Shown here piece after piece: positions 25,504 to 32,512 of a DNA stretch of 62,693 nt. The number at the start of each line of letters is the position of its first letter. The first letter of the stretch is position 1. The DNA comes from Bacteroidota bacterium (lineage in GTDB: Bacteria; Bacteroidota; Bacteroidia; Flavobacteriales; BACL11), in contig JAOOLD010000010.1 in the NCBI GenBank assembly GCA_028408365.1, positions 1 to 62,693 of the forward strand, read 5' to 3'. The position numbers and the translations under genes were made by a program. Below the pieces are notes generated by a model. It was given only the letters and a program-made list of their open reading frames with translations. It did not search any database and was not told where the DNA came from.

Positions 25504-27033
25504 ATGAAAAAGCTTTTATTGTCTTTATTAACTGGTATTTTGTTATTCATTTCCTGGCCTAACAATGGACTAAGTTTTTTTATCTTTTTTGCATTCATTC
25601 CTTTGTTTATATTGTCAGATATGATTTTAAAAAAAGGTTTAAGTTCATTTTCAGCTATTAAATTTTTCTTTTTTTCTTTTTTTCTTTTTAATGTATTAAC
25701 TACATATTGGATCTGGAATGCATCTCCTGGCGGTTCGATTTTTGCTTTTATTGTTAATTCACTAATGATGACGTTTGTTTTCTGGACTTTTCAATTTTCA
25801 AGAAAAGTAATTTCTACAAGACTTTCATTTTTTTTATTAATTACAGTTTGGATTTCCATGGAGTATATTCACCTGAATTGGCAACTTTCTTGGCCTTGGT
25901 TAATTTTAGGAAATGTTTTTAGCAATGATATTTTTCTTGTTCAGTGGTATGAATATACTGGAATTCTTGGCGGTAGTTTGTGGATTTTGCTAGCTAACAT
26001 ATATTTATACAAATCATTTCTTCACAAAAAACTAGATTTAAAAACTTCATTAGTTTTAATTATTCCAATAATTTTTTCTTTAACGATCAAAAAAAATAAG
26101 ACACCTATTGATAAATTAGACGTCATTATTGTTCAGCCAAATATAGATCCTTACACTGAAAAATTTACTGCTGATAGTAAGTACCATTTTGAAAGTTTTT
26201 TATCAAAAATTGATAGTGTAGCAACAAGTGAAACAGATTTAGTTTTAGCACCTGAAACTTTTTTACAAGAGCAAATTTGGGAACATTTGTTTGAGAATTC
26301 AGTGAGTTATAATGGTTTACAAAAATTGATTGCTAAATATCCAAATTTAAATATACTAATTGGTGCAACCACTTTTAAAATTCTTGATGCTAATAGTCTA
26401 ACATCAACTGCTAGAAAAGTTATTGGTAAAAATATTTATTATGATGTTTACAATTCCGCAATATTAATTTCAAAAGAATCATATGAATTTTATCATAAAA
26501 CTAAATTAGTACCTGGAGCTGAATCAACACCTTTTCCGAAAGTTTTTGATAAATTAAGTGCTAAAATAATTGAGTTGGGAGGTATCTCTGGCTCTTTGGC
26601 CTCAGATAATTACCTATCTTCATTTAGTATTTCAAAGTTTAAAATAAAGCCTTTGATTTGTTATGAAAGTGTTTTCGGGCATCTTGTAAATGAGAGTGAT
26701 AATCTGATATGTGTTATAACTAATGATGGATGGTGGGGTGACACACAAGGACATAAGCAACATTTCTCTTATTCAAAACTAAGAGCAATTGAAAGTCGTA
26801 AATCCTTGGTTAGGTCAGCAAACACAGGTATTTCTGGAGTTATTTTGCCAAATGGAAGAGTTTCATCCAGCTTGCAGTGGGATAAAAAAAAATATCTCAG
26901 TACTGAAGTTGGGATTTATGATCAAAAAACATTTTATAACAAGTATGGTGATTATTTAGGTAGAATTTCAGCTTTTATTAGCGTAATGATTTTACTTATT
27001 TTTATTCCAAAAAGAATTATTTTCTCTTCCTAG
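25504..27033 (+). CDS. lnt: Apolipoprotein N-acyltransferase
   Basis: A 509-residue enzyme adding the third acyl chain to lipoproteins. It has an N-terminal block of membrane helices followed by a nitrilase domain from about residue 205. The catalytic triad is visible as Glu in APETFLQE, Lys in HKTKLVPGAE and Cys in KPLICYESVFG, with TNDGWWGDTQG after it. A last membrane helix ends the protein. The final 42 nt overlap a small gene on the other strand. It suits a window with several predicted lipoproteins (GldB, GldD, GldK, LptE). Confidence 0.95.
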   Translation: MKKLLLSLLTGILLFISWPNNGLSFFIFFAFIPLFILSDMILKKGLSSFSAIKFFFFSFFLFNVLTTYWIWNASPGGSIFAFIVNSLMMTFVFWTFQFSRKVISTRLSFFLLITVWISMEYIHLNWQLSWPWLILGNVFSNDIFLVQWYEYTGILGGSLWILLANIYLYKSFLHKKLDLKTSLVLIIPIIFSLTIKKNKTPIDKLDVIIVQPNIDPYTEKFTADSKYHFESFLSKIDSVATSETDLVLAPETFLQEQIWEHLFENSVSYNGLQKLIAKYPNLNILIGATTFKILDANSLTSTARKVIGKNIYYDVYNSAILISKESYEFYHKTKLVPGAESTPFPKVFDKLSAKIIELGGISGSLASDNYLSSFSISKFKIKPLICYESVFGHLVNESDNLICVITNDGWWGDTQGHKQHFSYSKLRAIESRKSLVRSANTGISGVILPNGRVSSSLQWDKKKYLSTEVGIYDQKTFYNKYGDYLGRISAFISVMILLIFIPKRIIFSS

Positions 27034-27240
27034 AGTATTTATTTTATTACTATCTAGAGAATATCCTCTTTCTTCTAAATAAAAATCTATTAAATTTTCG
27101 ATTTTTATTTGATTTTCATTTTTTGTTTTAAAAATTGAAAATGATGGTTTTTCAGTATTTTGTGTTTTTGTTTGAAAGAAGGTAATTGAAAAAATCATTA
27201 TCAAAATAAGTACTGAAGTAAATTTTTTTTCTGATTTCAT
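26992..27240 (-). CDS. Small exported protein of unknown function
   Basis: An 82-residue frame with a signal-like N-terminus (MKSEKKFTSVLILIMIFSITFF). A short polar domain follows that is rich in Asn, Lys and Glu (QIKIENLIDFYLEERGYSLD) and ends SFWNKNK. It directly follows nadE: an in-frame TTG overlaps the nadE stop (TTGA), but the ATG 9 nt further gives a better signal peptide. The overlap with the lnt 3' end is 42 nt, the longest convergent overlap here. No family is recognised. Confidence 0.55.
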   Translation of the reverse strand: MKSEKKFTSVLILIMIFSITFFQTKTQNTEKPSFSIFKTKNENQIKIENLIDFYLEERGYSLDSNKINTLGRENNSFWNKNK

Positions 27241-27245
27241 AAAAT

Positions 27246-28016
27246 TCAAATTAGTTCACTAGGTATTTTGCAAACAGGAATTGGAAGCATTTTATGAGTA
27301 TTAGACTGATTAAATTTTTTGTAAATTCTTATTACTTCCTTTTGCCTAGTAGTTAATTTGTTTTCACTACTACCGAAGGTCATCGCCCATTCTAACTCAT
27401 CATACGTAGCTCCAATTTGTTGCTCATCTGTTTTGTCATTATCCCATAGACCATCTGTTGGTGGTGCCTTTATGATATTCTGAGAAATATTGAGAAATTC
27501 TGCAAGCTCCTTTACTTGAGATTTCATTAGGTCAGCAATAGGACTTAAATCTACTCCACCATCTCCATATTTTGTGTAAAATCCTATGCCAAAATCTTCA
27601 ACTTTGTTACCAGTGCCTGTGACCAAAACATTTTTTTCTTGAGCAATGCAATATAAAGAAACCATTCTAAGCCTTGATTTTGAATTGACAAAAGAAATTT
27701 CCGAATTACAATATTTGCTGAGCTCAGCTTTAAAATGATTGAAACTATCACTTAAATTCAAATCGATGGACACTACATTTTTGAATTGTTTCTTTAAAAA
27801 CCTAATGTGTTCATTAGCTCTCTCAATCTGATTCGTATTTTGATTAATGGGCATACTTAAGCAAATTGTTTGTTTTGAAGTTAATGCGCATAAAGTGGAT
27901 GTTAAGGCTGAGTCTATACCCCCAGATACTCCTATTACAAAGCCATCTTTTTTACTTGAAATGCAGTATTGGCTGAGCCAATCAATTATATGATTTTTAA
28001 CTAATTCATTTTTCAT
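27246..28016 (-). CDS. nadE: NH3-dependent NAD synthetase
   Basis: A 256-residue N-type ATP pyrophosphatase that amidates deamido-NAD. The P-loop SGGIDSALTS lies near residue 30. Also present are GTGNKVEDFGIGFYTKYGDGG and LAEFLNISQNIIKAPPTDGLW. There is no glutaminase domain, so it uses ammonia. A TAACTTTG promoter element ends exactly 4 nt before the ATG (leaderless). It is divergent from gldB-gldC, a neighbourhood shared with flavobacteria. Confidence 0.95.
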   Translation of the reverse strand: MKNELVKNHIIDWLSQYCISSKKDGFVIGVSGGIDSALTSTLCALTSKQTICLSMPINQNTNQIERANEHIRFLKKQFKNVVSIDLNLSDSFNHFKAELSKYCNSEISFVNSKSRLRMVSLYCIAQEKNVLVTGTGNKVEDFGIGFYTKYGDGGVDLSPIADLMKSQVKELAEFLNISQNIIKAPPTDGLWDNDKTDEQQIGATYDELEWAMTFGSSENKLTTRQKEVIRIYKKFNQSNTHKMLPIPVCKIPSELI

Positions 28017-28020
28017 AATG

Positions 28021-28028
28021 CAAAGTTA
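28021..28028 (-). promoter_or_regulatory. -7 element (TAACTTTG) of nadE
   Basis: On the minus strand TAACTTTG, then CATT, then ATG: a 4-nt gap to the nadE start codon. On the plus strand a weaker TTATTTTG ends 4 nt before the gldB ATG, so gldB may be leaderless too. Confidence 0.55.
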
Positions 28029-28052
28029 AGTTAAAACTATTTATTTTGTAAG

Positions 28053-29012
28053 ATGAAAAGATTATTAATACTAATAATTTTTATTGGGTGCAATGTCGAA
28101 AAATCACAAAAGATTAATATTAATGACTTTCATAAGTTAATTTCTATTAAAGATACATTAGCTTTTACTGATAGTATAAATGGTTGGAAAGAAAATCATG
28201 AAGTTTTTTTAGAGTTTTTTTCTAATTACATAATGAGAAATAATGATGATTTCTTATTAAGTCTAATGTCATTTAAAAATGACACATTAATTGAAGAAAC
28301 TAATGATTCAATAAGTTTATTTTTAAATATAAATGAAGATGAGATTTATGATGAGATTTTTTATTCTTTAAATAAGTTTTATGGCTTTTTTCCAAGCTTA
28401 ACTCAAACAAAAGTATACATTTATAACAGTGGGTTTAATTATGGTATAATTTCATATGATGATATTGTTGCAATTGGATTAGATAATTACCTTAACGAAA
28501 ATTCAAAGTTTTATAAAATGTTATTAACTCCTGATTATTTAAGAAAATACAAGAGCAAGCGTTATATTACTGCAAATTTAATCGAGGTTATTTTTAATTC
28601 ATACTTTCAAGAATATTACAAAAGAAACAATTTTTTATCTTCATTAATATATAAAGGAAAAATAATGTATGTTGTAGAAAAATGTAGCAAAAATTCAATA
28701 GAGGTGAACTTTTCATACACTAATGAAGAATTCCTTTGGTGTGAAGAAAATGAATTTCAAATTTGGAATTTTTTTATTGAAAATAACCTTATTTTTTCTA
28801 ATAATCAAAATAACTTAAGAAGTTACTTAGATTATTCTCCGTTTGCAAAAGGAATGCCCCAAGAGTCACCAGGAAGAATTGCATACTATGTTGGATATAA
28901 AATTTTTAAAAAATATGCAGAAAAGTATAAGCATAAAACCTTGTTTGAATTAATTGCTGAGACTGATGAAAATAAAATTTTAAGTGAATCAAAATACAGA
29001 CCAAAAAAATGA
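28053..29012 (+). CDS. gldB: Gliding motility lipoprotein GldB
   Basis: A 319-residue protein with a short lipoprotein signal (MKRLLILIIFIGC, Cys13). The GldB landmarks are DDIVAIGLDNYLNENS in the middle and the C-terminal RIAYYVGYKIFKKYAE. The fold resembles metalloprotease-like domains, but an intact HExxH is not visible. GldB is needed for gliding in F. johnsoniae; its exact part in the machinery is unknown. The position next to nadE and before gldC supports the assignment. It shares an ATGA junction with gldC. Confidence 0.87.
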   Translation: MKRLLILIIFIGCNVEKSQKININDFHKLISIKDTLAFTDSINGWKENHEVFLEFFSNYIMRNNDDFLLSLMSFKNDTLIEETNDSISLFLNINEDEIYDEIFYSLNKFYGFFPSLTQTKVYIYNSGFNYGIISYDDIVAIGLDNYLNENSKFYKMLLTPDYLRKYKSKRYITANLIEVIFNSYFQEYYKRNNFLSSLIYKGKIMYVVEKCSKNSIEVNFSYTNEEFLWCEENEFQIWNFFIENNLIFSNNQNNLRSYLDYSPFAKGMPQESPGRIAYYVGYKIFKKYAEKYKHKTLFELIAETDENKILSESKYRPKK

Positions 29013-29332
29013 AAAAAACTATATCTTTTGAAATTGAACTAGATGAAAATCATTTAGCGGATAAAATCAAAATGTCATCAGCTGATAGTGATAAGGACAT
29101 TGATAAGATTAAATCTATCTTTTTATCAATGTGGGATTCTAATCAGACGAACTCTCTAAATATAAGCTTATGGACTAAAGACATGCCATTAAACGATATG
29201 TTTATATTCTATCACCAAACACTAATTACAATGGCAAAAAATTTGGAAAAAGCAACTGATAATCAAAAAGTGTCAACTTCACTGGTAAATTTTGCAGAAA
29301 AGTTTGCAAAATTGTCAAATATTTTAAAGTGA
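29009..29332 (+). CDS. gldC: Gliding motility protein GldC
   Basis: A 107-residue soluble protein matching Gld[21 protein letters not shown], then the conserved [20 protein letters not shown] and [14 protein letters not shown]. In F. johnsoniae GldC improves but is not essential for gliding; its biochemical role is unknown. It is translationally coupled to gldB (ATGA). The 3' end overlaps engB on the other strand by 9 nt. Confidence 0.88.
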   Translation: MKKTISFEIELDENHLADKIKMSSADSDKDIDKIKSIFLSMWDSNQTNSLNISLWTKDMPLNDMFIFYHQTLITMAKNLEKATDNQKVSTSLVNFAEKFAKLSNILK

Positions 29333-29920
29333 TTCAAGAGTTTTTTTTATAGACGCAAGAATTTCTTTACGACCAATTTTTTTTAAGGATGAGCTTATGA
29401 AAATTGGTGGTAGTTTGCTCCAATGTTCAAGTAATTTATCTTTTATTAAAACAATATTTTGATTCAATTCTGTCTTAGAGATTTTATCAATCTTCGTTAG
29501 TATAATGTAAAATGGGAGTTCATTTATGCCCATCCAGTTAATGAATTCAAGATCTATTTTTTGAAGTTCTCTTCTGCTGTCCAATAAAACAAATGTAAGC
29601 TTTAATTTTTTTCTATTAAGAAGATAATCAACAACAATATGCTTTAATTGTTCTCTATTTTTTTTTGAAGTTTTAGCATATCCATATCCAGGTAGGTCTA
29701 CTAAATACCAGTTGTCATTAATGCTAAAATGATTAATAAGTTGAGTTTTTCCAGGTGTGCTTGATGTTTTTGCTAATTTTTTTTTGTTTGTTAAATAGTT
29801 TATTAGAGTTGATTTGCCAACATTAGATCTACCAATAAAAGCAAATTCGAAAAAAGTTGAGTTGGGACACTGTTTAAAATCTGCACTGCTACAAATAAAA
29901 GTAGCTGATTTTATTATCAT
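29324..29920 (-). CDS. engB: Ribosome biogenesis GTPase YsxC/EngB
   Basis: A 198-residue small GTPase needed for late 50S assembly. The motifs are G1 [12 protein letters not shown] near residue 31, G2/G3 [12 protein letters not shown] and DLPGYGYA, and G4 LTKIDK. The length is standard. It lies 2 nt after the alpha/beta hydrolase in the same direction and is probably cotranscribed with it. It faces gldC. Confidence 0.95.
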   Translation of the reverse strand: MIIKSATFICSSADFKQCPNSTFFEFAFIGRSNVGKSTLINYLTNKKKLAKTSSTPGKTQLINHFSINDNWYLVDLPGYGYAKTSKKNREQLKHIVVDYLLNRKKLKLTFVLLDSRRELQKIDLEFINWMGINELPFYIILTKIDKISKTELNQNIVLIKDKLLEHWSKLPPIFISSSLKKIGRKEILASIKKTLESL

Positions 29921-29922
29921 TA

Positions 29923-30681
29923 CTATGAACTTATGTGTTTATTCATCCATTTAAGAACAATTTCGCTAAATTTTTTTGGATGTTCCCACATTGGTGCATG
30001 TCCACATAAGTCAATCCAATGAAGTTCAGAGTTTGGTAATAAAGAATGAAACTCTTCAGCTACACGAGGAGGCGTCACTTGGTCTTGTTTTCCCCAGATT
30101 AGTAAGCTTGGCATATTTAATTTTGGTAAATCTTTTGCCATGTTATGCCTTATCGCAGATTTAGCATATGCTAATACTCGAATGACAGAACCCCTATTAT
30201 TTGCCATTTCAAATACACTGTCGACAAGTTCTTTGGTTGCAGTTTTTGGATCGTAAAAAACTTCCTCAGTTTTTCTTTTTATATAATCATAATCACCACG
30301 TCTGGGATATGTGTTTCCCATAGAGTTTTCATAAAGTCCAGAGCTTCCCGTTAGAATCATACCATTAACCATGTTTGGATAAAGTTTTGAAAAAATCAAA
30401 GCTATGTGACCTCCCATAGAGTTTCCAAGTAATGTTGCCTTTTCAATTTTAAGATGACTCATAAAGCTATGTAGATAATCAGCAAGTGTTTTTACAGAGG
30501 TCTTAGAAAGCGGAGTCGTATATAATTTTAAATCAAGTCCATAAATCTTGTGACTGGATGAAATATGTTTAACCATATCTCCAAAATTTTCGATACTGCC
30601 CATTAGGCCATGTAATAAAATAATTGGCTTCCCCTCACCTGTTTCCAAGTAATTGAAGCCTCCATCTTCTTTGAATATCAT
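29923..30681 (-). CDS. Alpha/beta hydrolase
   Basis: A 252-residue alpha/beta-fold hydrolase with an intact triad. The oxyanion HG stretch is [15 protein letters not shown], the nucleophile elbow is [11 protein letters not shown] (Ser), the acid is in [12 protein letters not shown] (Asp) and the base is in [11 protein letters not shown] (His). It resembles the MhpC/BioH/2-hydroxymuconate hydrolase branch; the substrate is not predictable. In flavobacteria a hydrolase of this type often lies next to engB and mraZ, as here. Confidence 0.88.
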   Translation of the reverse strand: MIFKEDGGFNYLETGEGKPIILLHGLMGSIENFGDMVKHISSSHKIYGLDLKLYTTPLSKTSVKTLADYLHSFMSHLKIEKATLLGNSMGGHIALIFSKLYPNMVNGMILTGSSGLYENSMGNTYPRRGDYDYIKRKTEEVFYDPKTATKELVDSVFEMANNRGSVIRVLAYAKSAIRHNMAKDLPKLNMPSLLIWGKQDQVTPPRVAEEFHSLLPNSELHWIDLCGHAPMWEHPKKFSEIVLKWMNKHISS

Positions 30682-30784
30682 TTAAATAATTTCAGATTTA
30701 CATGCAAAGAAAAGAAATTTTAAACAAATAGATTTTCATGCGCATCTTGACTTATGACAAAAAAATGTGTTAAAAGTTATTAAC

Positions 30785-30829
30785 AAAGTGGATAAAAGTG
30801 GATAAAAGTGGGGTAATTTACTATATTTA
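30785..30829 (+). promoter_or_regulatory. MraZ operator (three 10-bp direct repeats) and mraZ promoter
   Basis: AAAGTGGAT occurs at 30785 and 30795, and AAAGTGGGG at 30805: three direct repeats with an exact 10-bp period. MraZ proteins bind tandem GTGG/TGGG-type (AAAGTG in mollicutes) repeats with this period. The -7 element TATATTTA (30822-30829; consensus TAnnTTTG, last base differs) is 4 nt before the mraZ ATG. The repeats cover the -33 region, which would make MraZ an autorepressor of the whole division cluster. The AGTGGATAA units also resemble DnaA boxes at 8 of 9 positions. Confidence 0.8.
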
Positions 30830-30833
30830 CAAT

Positions 30834-31295
30834 ATGATAAACATAGTTGGAACATATGAATGTAAAATTGACATAAAAGGAAGAGTAAATGTGCCAAGTG
30901 CTATAAAAAAACAATTAGCAACTGTTATTCATGAAAAATTTATTTTAAAAAGAAGTGTTTTTTCAAATTGTATTGAGATACATCCAAACTGTGAGTGGAA
31001 AAAGGTCATGAAACAAATGGATAAGCTTAATAGGTTTAGTAGAAAAAATAACACATTTATCAGAACTTATTTATCTGGTTTGAAAGAAGTTGAACTAGAT
31101 GCTAATTTTAGAATATTAATACCAAAAGACTTAATGGTCTTTGCAAATCTTAAAAAAGATATTGTCTTCTCTTCATCTCTTAATATGATTGAAGTTTGGT
31201 CTAAAGATAATTATGAAAAGTCTATCAAATCATCGCTTAAAAACTTCCCTGATCTTGTTGAAGATGTAATGGGTGGAGCCGAAAAAGATGAATAA
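30834..31295 (+). CDS. mraZ: Division/cell wall cluster transcriptional repressor MraZ
   Basis: A 153-residue protein with two SpoVT/AbrB-like halves: IVGTYECKIDIKGRVNVPSA in the first and KEVELDANFRILIPKDL in the second. It is a DNA-binding repressor of its own operon. I use the ATG at 30834, 4 nt behind the -7 element; an upstream GTG frame extends into the operator repeats. Three matching binding repeats lie directly in front. The stop overlaps the rsmH start. Confidence 0.94.
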   Translation: MINIVGTYECKIDIKGRVNVPSAIKKQLATVIHEKFILKRSVFSNCIEIHPNCEWKKVMKQMDKLNRFSRKNNTFIRTYLSGLKEVELDANFRILIPKDLMVFANLKKDIVFSSSLNMIEVWSKDNYEKSIKSSLKNFPDLVEDVMGGAEKDE

Positions 31296-32190
31296 ATATC
31301 ATATGCCAGTTATGTTAGATGAAAGTATAGATGCTTTAAATGTTAATAATGGTATTTACGTTGACGCGACTTTTGGTGGTGGAGGTCATTCAAAAAAAAT
31401 ATTAGAAAAATTAAAGAAAGGAAAATTATATGCTTTTGATAAAGATCGAGATTCAAATAAAAATTTTTTAAAAGACGATAGGTTTAAATTATTTATTTCT
31501 GATTATAAATATATCAGTGAATATTTAAAAATTGAAAATGTTTCAAAAATTGATGGTTTAATAGCAGACTTAGGTATATCATCTCATCAGATAGACAAGA
31601 AAGAGAGAGGTTTTTCATATAGGAAGGACTATGAGCTGGACATGAGAATGAATCAAAACTCAAAGCTTAGTGCTATTGATGTGGTTAATAGCTATAATGT
31701 TGATGAGCTCAATAAAGTTTTTAAGTTATACGGTGATTTTAATAATCCATCAAAAATCACATCAAAGATTTTGGAACACAGAAAAAAAAATAAAATTAAA
31801 ACTACTGCTCAACTTGCAAGAGTTGTTACAGATAATCAAAATAATGATTCTGTCAATTTAAACAAGTTTTTGTCAAGAGTTTTTCAAGCAGTCAGAATTG
31901 AAGTTAATGATGAATTGAATGCTTTAAAAAACTTATTGATTTCAAGTACTAACATGCTCAAAGAATCTGCGAGGCTTGTAATTATTTCATATCACTCTGC
32001 TGAGGATAGAATTGTTAAAAATTGGTTTAAAAAAGGAGATTTTGATGGAACTCTAAAAAAAGATTTTTACGGAAACAAAAAGTTAAGATTAAAGGAAGTC
32101 AACAAAAAGGTTATTACGCCTGATTCAAATGAAATAAAAAATAATTTAAGAAGTAGAAGTGCTAAAATGAGAGTTGCTTTTAAAACTTAA
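31288..32190 (+). CDS. rsmH: 16S rRNA (cytosine(1402)-N(4))-methyltransferase
   Basis: A 300-residue RsmH (MraW). Visible are HMPVMLDESI, the SAM-binding YVDATFGGGGHSKKIL, IADLGISSHQID and the C-terminal VIISYHSAEDRIVKNWFK with LRSRSAKMR. It methylates N4 of C1402 in the ribosomal P site. The ATG at 31288, overlapping the mraZ stop, is preferred to a GTG 15 nt upstream. Second gene of the division cluster. Confidence 0.95.
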   Translation: MNKYHMPVMLDESIDALNVNNGIYVDATFGGGGHSKKILEKLKKGKLYAFDKDRDSNKNFLKDDRFKLFISDYKYISEYLKIENVSKIDGLIADLGISSHQIDKKERGFSYRKDYELDMRMNQNSKLSAIDVVNSYNVDELNKVFKLYGDFNNPSKITSKILEHRKKNKIKTTAQLARVVTDNQNNDSVNLNKFLSRVFQAVRIEVNDELNALKNLLISSTNMLKESARLVIISYHSAEDRIVKNWFKKGDFDGTLKKDFYGNKKLRLKEVNKKVITPDSNEIKNNLRSRSAKMRVAFKT

Positions 32191-32194
32191 ATAT

Positions 32195-32512
32195 ATGAGC
32201 TTAAATAAAATCAAAACATTAATGAGAGGAGACTTTATTTTAGTTGACAAGAAGCTGAAAAATATGAGATTCTTATTTTTTGTGGTAGCACTTTTAATAA
32301 TTAATATTTCAGTGACTTTCGAATGTCAAAGCGTAATTATTGATATTTCAAAAAAAGAGAAGGACATAAACGAACTAAGGTTAAAATCAATTACAACTAA
32401 ATCACAACTAGCCAGTCTGACTAAGAGGACTGAAATAGAAAAAATAGTTCGTGAGATTAAATTGTTCACTTCAATTGAGCCAAACTATATTTTAGAAAAT
32501 GCAGAAAAATAA
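32195..32512 (+). CDS. ftsL: FtsL-like cell division protein
   Basis: A 105-residue bitopic protein: a cytoplasmic N-terminus, one membrane helix (about residues 26-45, FLFFVVALLIINISVT), and a periplasmic coiled coil rich in Lys, Glu and Ile. Placement between rsmH and ftsI is the standard ftsL position, and Bacteroidota FtsL-like proteins look like this. The ATG at 32195 is 4 nt after the rsmH stop; an upstream TTG is less likely. The sequence itself is too variable for certainty. Confidence 0.8.
   Translation: MSLNKIKTLMRGDFILVDKKLKNMRFLFFVVALLIINISVTFECQSVIIDISKKEKDINELRLKSITTKSQLASLTKRTEIEKIVREIKLFTSIEPNYILENAEK

Noticed and set aside
30770-30813. Possible replication origin: repeated GTGGATAA and an AT-rich stretch resemble DnaA boxes.
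   Set aside because: The exact 10-bp tandem phasing in front of mraZ fits an MraZ operator better, and no dnaA or dnaN is nearby.
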